Source: a virus
Strand: one strand, 5' to 3'
Length of the DNA stretch: 23,044 bases
Virus record (IMG/VR): IMGVR_UViG_3300009149_000299
Span: 1-23,044 of that record
Numbering within the stretch: the first letter of the stretch is position 1; every line of letters begins with the position of its first letter. Made by a program: the position numbers and the translations under genes. Positions 20,415 through 23,044 of this stretch are shown here, in pieces. Below the pieces are notes generated by a model, which was not told the DNA's origin, made no database searches, and worked only from the letters and a program-made list of their open reading frames with translations.

Positions 20415-23044
20415 AAAACAAATTTTCGAAAACTACACAGAGCACGTAATAGACCACGGTGCGACACTACAAGATATTGTAATGGAGATGAATTATCCAA
20501 AAGAGATTTGGGAATTTGTTGAAGTTAGATGTAATGGTGATTTGGTAAAAAAAGAATATTGGAAGTATGCTAGACCTAATGCTGGAGTAGTTACATCAAT
20601 TGCTATAGTTCCTGCTGGTGGTGAGAGTGGAACAGAGATATTAAAGACTGCTGCTGCTATCGCTGTTGCATACTATACGAGAGGAGCAACTGAGGGAATG
20701 GGACTCGTTGGAGGTTTCCTAACCGCTGGCGCAACTATGGCCACAGGACTTTTGCTAAATGCAATGTTTCCACCTCCAGTACCATCGCTAACAGAAAATC
20801 CTGACAGAACAAGTGTCTCCGCAATAACAGGGCAATCAAACAAAGCTGATCCATACGGTGTGGTAATAAGAAATTATGGATTCAATAGAGTTTATCCAAG
20901 AGTTGCTGCTGAGCCATTTACCAAAATAAAAGTAAGTGATACATGGCTAACTGTTGTTTATGACTTTGGATTAGACACTCAAGACATTCAAAGCCAGGGT
21001 GTCAGGATTGGAGAAACAAGTATTGATGAGTTTGATCACTCACATAATGTAGCTCACTTGCCTAGTGATTTTATACTGTATACAAACAAAACAAACACTG
21101 AAGACTTAAATTCAAACTTTACAGAAATTGGAGACAATTATAAAAATAACTCTCCTGTAAACTCAAGTTCAATAGATCTTAAATTTCAATTTCCAACAGG
21201 TCTAGTTGCTCAAATATCTTCAGGACTTAAAGAGGTAACTTTAAAGCTTGCCGTAAAGATAAGGCCAGTTGGTTCGTCTACATGGAATGACTTTAACGAC
21301 TATGACTACTCTGTTGAGAGAGGATATATAGTTGATAATTACACTGAGTTTTTTGTTAGTGTTGACCCAGATTTTCAAAATAGAGAACACGTTAAAACTC
21401 CACCTCTCGGAGATGATTCTCCAAATGGTTACGTAACAAGATTTTCAGCATCGGGATCTGGGCGTGACGTTAAGGTTAAAATAGATTTGGCCGTCGCCTC
21501 AACTTCAAGACCTCCTATAGCTGGAGACACAATACACTTGCCCTCAACTACAATAAGGGGCAACACTCAGTCAAACACAAGAAGAGTTGTTTCTGTAAGC
21601 ACAATAAACGAAGTGACTGGTGAATATTTATTAACTGTAGATTTTGATTATTCTTATTCCACCACAGTAACTATAGTCTCTGATTTTCAAATACCAGAAG
21701 ACTTGAGTTACATAATAACATCCAAAGTAAGAAGCCCATCGGCAACTATAAACATAAAGGGAAGAACAACAAGTCCATTCACATTTAACGTTAGCATAAA
21801 CCCTGGTGTCGTTGATCAGTGGGAAGTTTGGGTGATTTGGCAAGACACAATAATAGACACAGGCGCTCCTGTGATTTCTATATTAGATGACTTTGTTTGG
21901 TTTGGTATCGTTGGTTATCAGGAAAGCAATCCTATAACGGCACCTCAATTACATACTTACTATGAGGTTGATATAAGATCCACGAATCAACTTAGTGGAC
22001 AACTAGACAATATAAGCGCTGAAGCTCACTCTCTTCTAGAGTATTACGATGATGTAGCAGGTGTTTGGAAGGAAAAACTTACAAGTAATCCTGCGTGGGT
22101 TTTTGTTGATATACTAACTGGTAATCTAAATCAAAGAAAAATGTCTAAAGATCAATTAGATATAGACTCACTAGTGGCTTGGGCCAAGTACTGCGAAACA
22201 AACACTATAACATATCAAGGAAACACAATAGGTTTTGAGTGTAACTTCGTTCTAGACTATTCAGTAACCATTAAAGAACTTCTTGATCAAGTCTGTTCTT
22301 GTGGCCGCGCATCTTTTAATATTAACAATGGAAAGTTTGGCGTAATCATAGACGAGGAAAGAACTAATCCTGTCCAAATATTTAATCAAAGAAATATAAA
22401 ATCATTAAAAGTAACTAGGTCGTATGCCAAAACACCAGATGCAATATCTTGTACTTTTACAGATCCATTATCTAACTGGCAAAAAAATGAAGTTATAGCT
22501 TATGATGATGGAAAAGACATAAACAATTCAGAAACTATAGAGTCGATAGCGATGTTTGGAGTTACAAATATAGCTCAAGCATGGAGACAAGGAAGATATT
22601 ACCTTGCTCAACAAAAACTGCGTAAAAACTCATTATCAATTGAAGTTGACTTTGAAAGTATAGTTTGCTCCAGAGGTGACTTAGTTTTATTTTCACACGA
22701 TGTTATGAAGACTGGTGGATTACCATGCAGAGTTCTAGATATAACTGGAAATAACGTAACTCTTGATGAGCCAGTAAATGATCAGGCCGGAACATATGTG
22801 CTTAGATCAAGGATGAGACTTGATGATACAATAACTGACTTATCAGTAATTAGTTTTCCAGGAACACACACCGTTGAGTTATCACTAGTTGGAAATCTTC
22901 AAGTAGATGACCTGGTTGTTTTTGGTGAAGCTGCAACTGTTACAACTGAATACATTGTAAAATCGATTGAGTTTTCAAGTGAGTTTGATGCAACAATATC
23001 ATTAATAGAACATGCCCCAGAAATATATAATGCTGACACAGGAA
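20398..23044 (+). CDS. Tail tip / host specificity protein, gpJ-like, with gpI-like N-terminus (3' end outside the window)
   Basis: Starting at ATG 20398, the frame is open to the window edge (882 codons, no stop). Residues 1-75 look like the ubiquitin-like fold of gpI (HGATLQDIVMEMNYPKEIWEFVEVRCNGDLVKKEYWKYARPNAGVVTSIAIVPAGG), then a hydrophobic stretch (about 80-128, TEILKTAAAIAVAYYTRGATEGMGLVGGFL...). Next comes the J motif SLTENPDRTSVSAITGQSNKADPYGVVIRNYGFNRVYPRVA. Later parts resemble the central J region (VDILTGNLNQ, VAWAKYCETN, DQVCSCGRASFNINNGKFGVIID, IAQAWRQGRYYLAQQK). It should form the central tail hub and carry receptor binding near its missing C-terminus. Confidence 0.9.
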   Translation, partial: MRVLTKKQIFENYTEHVIDHGATLQDIVMEMNYPKEIWEFVEVRCNGDLVKKEYWKYARPNAGVVTSIAIVPAGGESGTEILKTAAAIAVAYYTRGATEGMGLVGGFLTAGATMATGLLLNAMFPPPVPSLTENPDRTSVSAITGQSNKADPYGVVIRNYGFNRVYPRVAAEPFTKIKVSDTWLTVVYDFGLDTQDIQSQGVRIGETSIDEFDHSHNVAHLPSDFILYTNKTNTEDLNSNFTEIGDNYKNNSPVNSSSIDLKFQFPTGLVAQISSGLKEVTLKLAVKIRPVGSSTWNDFNDYDYSVERGYIVDNYTEFFVSVDPDFQNREHVKTPPLGDDSPNGYVTRFSASGSGRDVKVKIDLAVASTSRPPIAGDTIHLPSTTIRGNTQSNTRRVVSVSTINEVTGEYLLTVDFDYSYSTTVTIVSDFQIPEDLSYIITSKVRSPSATINIKGRTTSPFTFNVSINPGVVDQWEVWVIWQDTIIDTGAPVISILDDFVWFGIVGYQESNPITAPQLHTYYEVDIRSTNQLSGQLDNISAEAHSLLEYYDDVAGVWKEKLTSNPAWVFVDILTGNLNQRKMSKDQLDIDSLVAWAKYCETNTITYQGNTIGFECNFVLDYSVTIKELLDQVCSCGRASFNINNGKFGVIIDEERTNPVQIFNQRNIKSLKVTRSYAKTPDAISCTFTDPLSNWQKNEVIAYDDGKDINNSETIESIAMFGVTNIAQAWRQGRYYLAQQKLRKNSLSIEVDFESIVCSRGDLVLFSHDVMKTGGLPCRVLDITGNNVTLDEPVNDQAGTYVLRSRMRLDDTITDLSVISFPGTHTVELSLVGNLQVDDLVVFGEAATVTTEYIVKSIEFSSEFDATISLIEHAPEIYNADTG

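Noticed and set aside
1-23044. tRNA, rRNA, insertion sequence or attachment site
   Set aside because: No cloverleaf, transposase, terminal inverted repeats or integrase were seen on either strand.

Overview
This window is the structural (late) module of a tailed bacteriophage or prophage with a siphovirus plan: HK97-type capsid genes followed by a lambda-like long, non-contractile tail. Every supportable gene lies on the + strand. Genes are packed with TAATG or ATGA stop/start overlaps or gaps of a few bases, and mostly have AAGGAG-type ribosome binding sites. The DNA is AT-rich (roughly 35-37% G+C by eye) and uses the ordinary bacterial code. No host gene, tRNA, integrase, repressor, replication or lysis gene is present, so neither the host nor the lifestyle can be assigned.

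Layout. Positions 1-2545 hold the packaging genes: a P27-type small terminase, a 69-residue unknown, a 15-codon mini-ORF, the large terminase (TTG start) and a 46-residue membrane peptide. Positions 2546-3078 hold a structured intergenic RNA and a NUMOD4-type endonuclease relative that has lost its HNH core. Positions 3066-5565 are head genes: ClpP-like prohead protease, major capsid protein and a probable decoration protein, closed by an intrinsic terminator. The portal follows (5844-7127), after the capsid gene rather than before the protease. Positions 7157-12839 form an accessory surface cassette: a collagen-like fibre with an unusual repeated helical module, two further proteins with similar C-terminal domains, a coiled-coil protein, several unknowns and a possible permuted papain-fold hydrolase. 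Positions 12839-15086 are the connector/neck genes (gp6-like connector, head-closure-like protein, neck/tail-completion protein, tail terminator). From 15090 come the tail genes: tube, gpG/gpGT assembly chaperones, tape measure, two minor tail proteins, an NlpC/P60 protein and a gpJ-like tail tip that runs off the window.

Main points of interest. The head-closure-like gene appears to need a -1 ribosomal frameshift: T TTA AAA at 13712-13718 sits 8 nt downstream of a near-perfect anti-16S sequence, and the shifted frame restores a normal-sized protein that ends in TAATG with the next gene. A second, classical -1 site (G GGA AAC) makes gpGT. The collagen-like protein alternates Gly-X-Y tracts with four copies of a F-x-W-[DN] helical module. 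Intrinsic terminators or strong hairpins follow the decoration, large fibre and tail-tube genes, which suggests that stoichiometry is set by partial termination. GGCC is abundant while GGWCC was not found at all.
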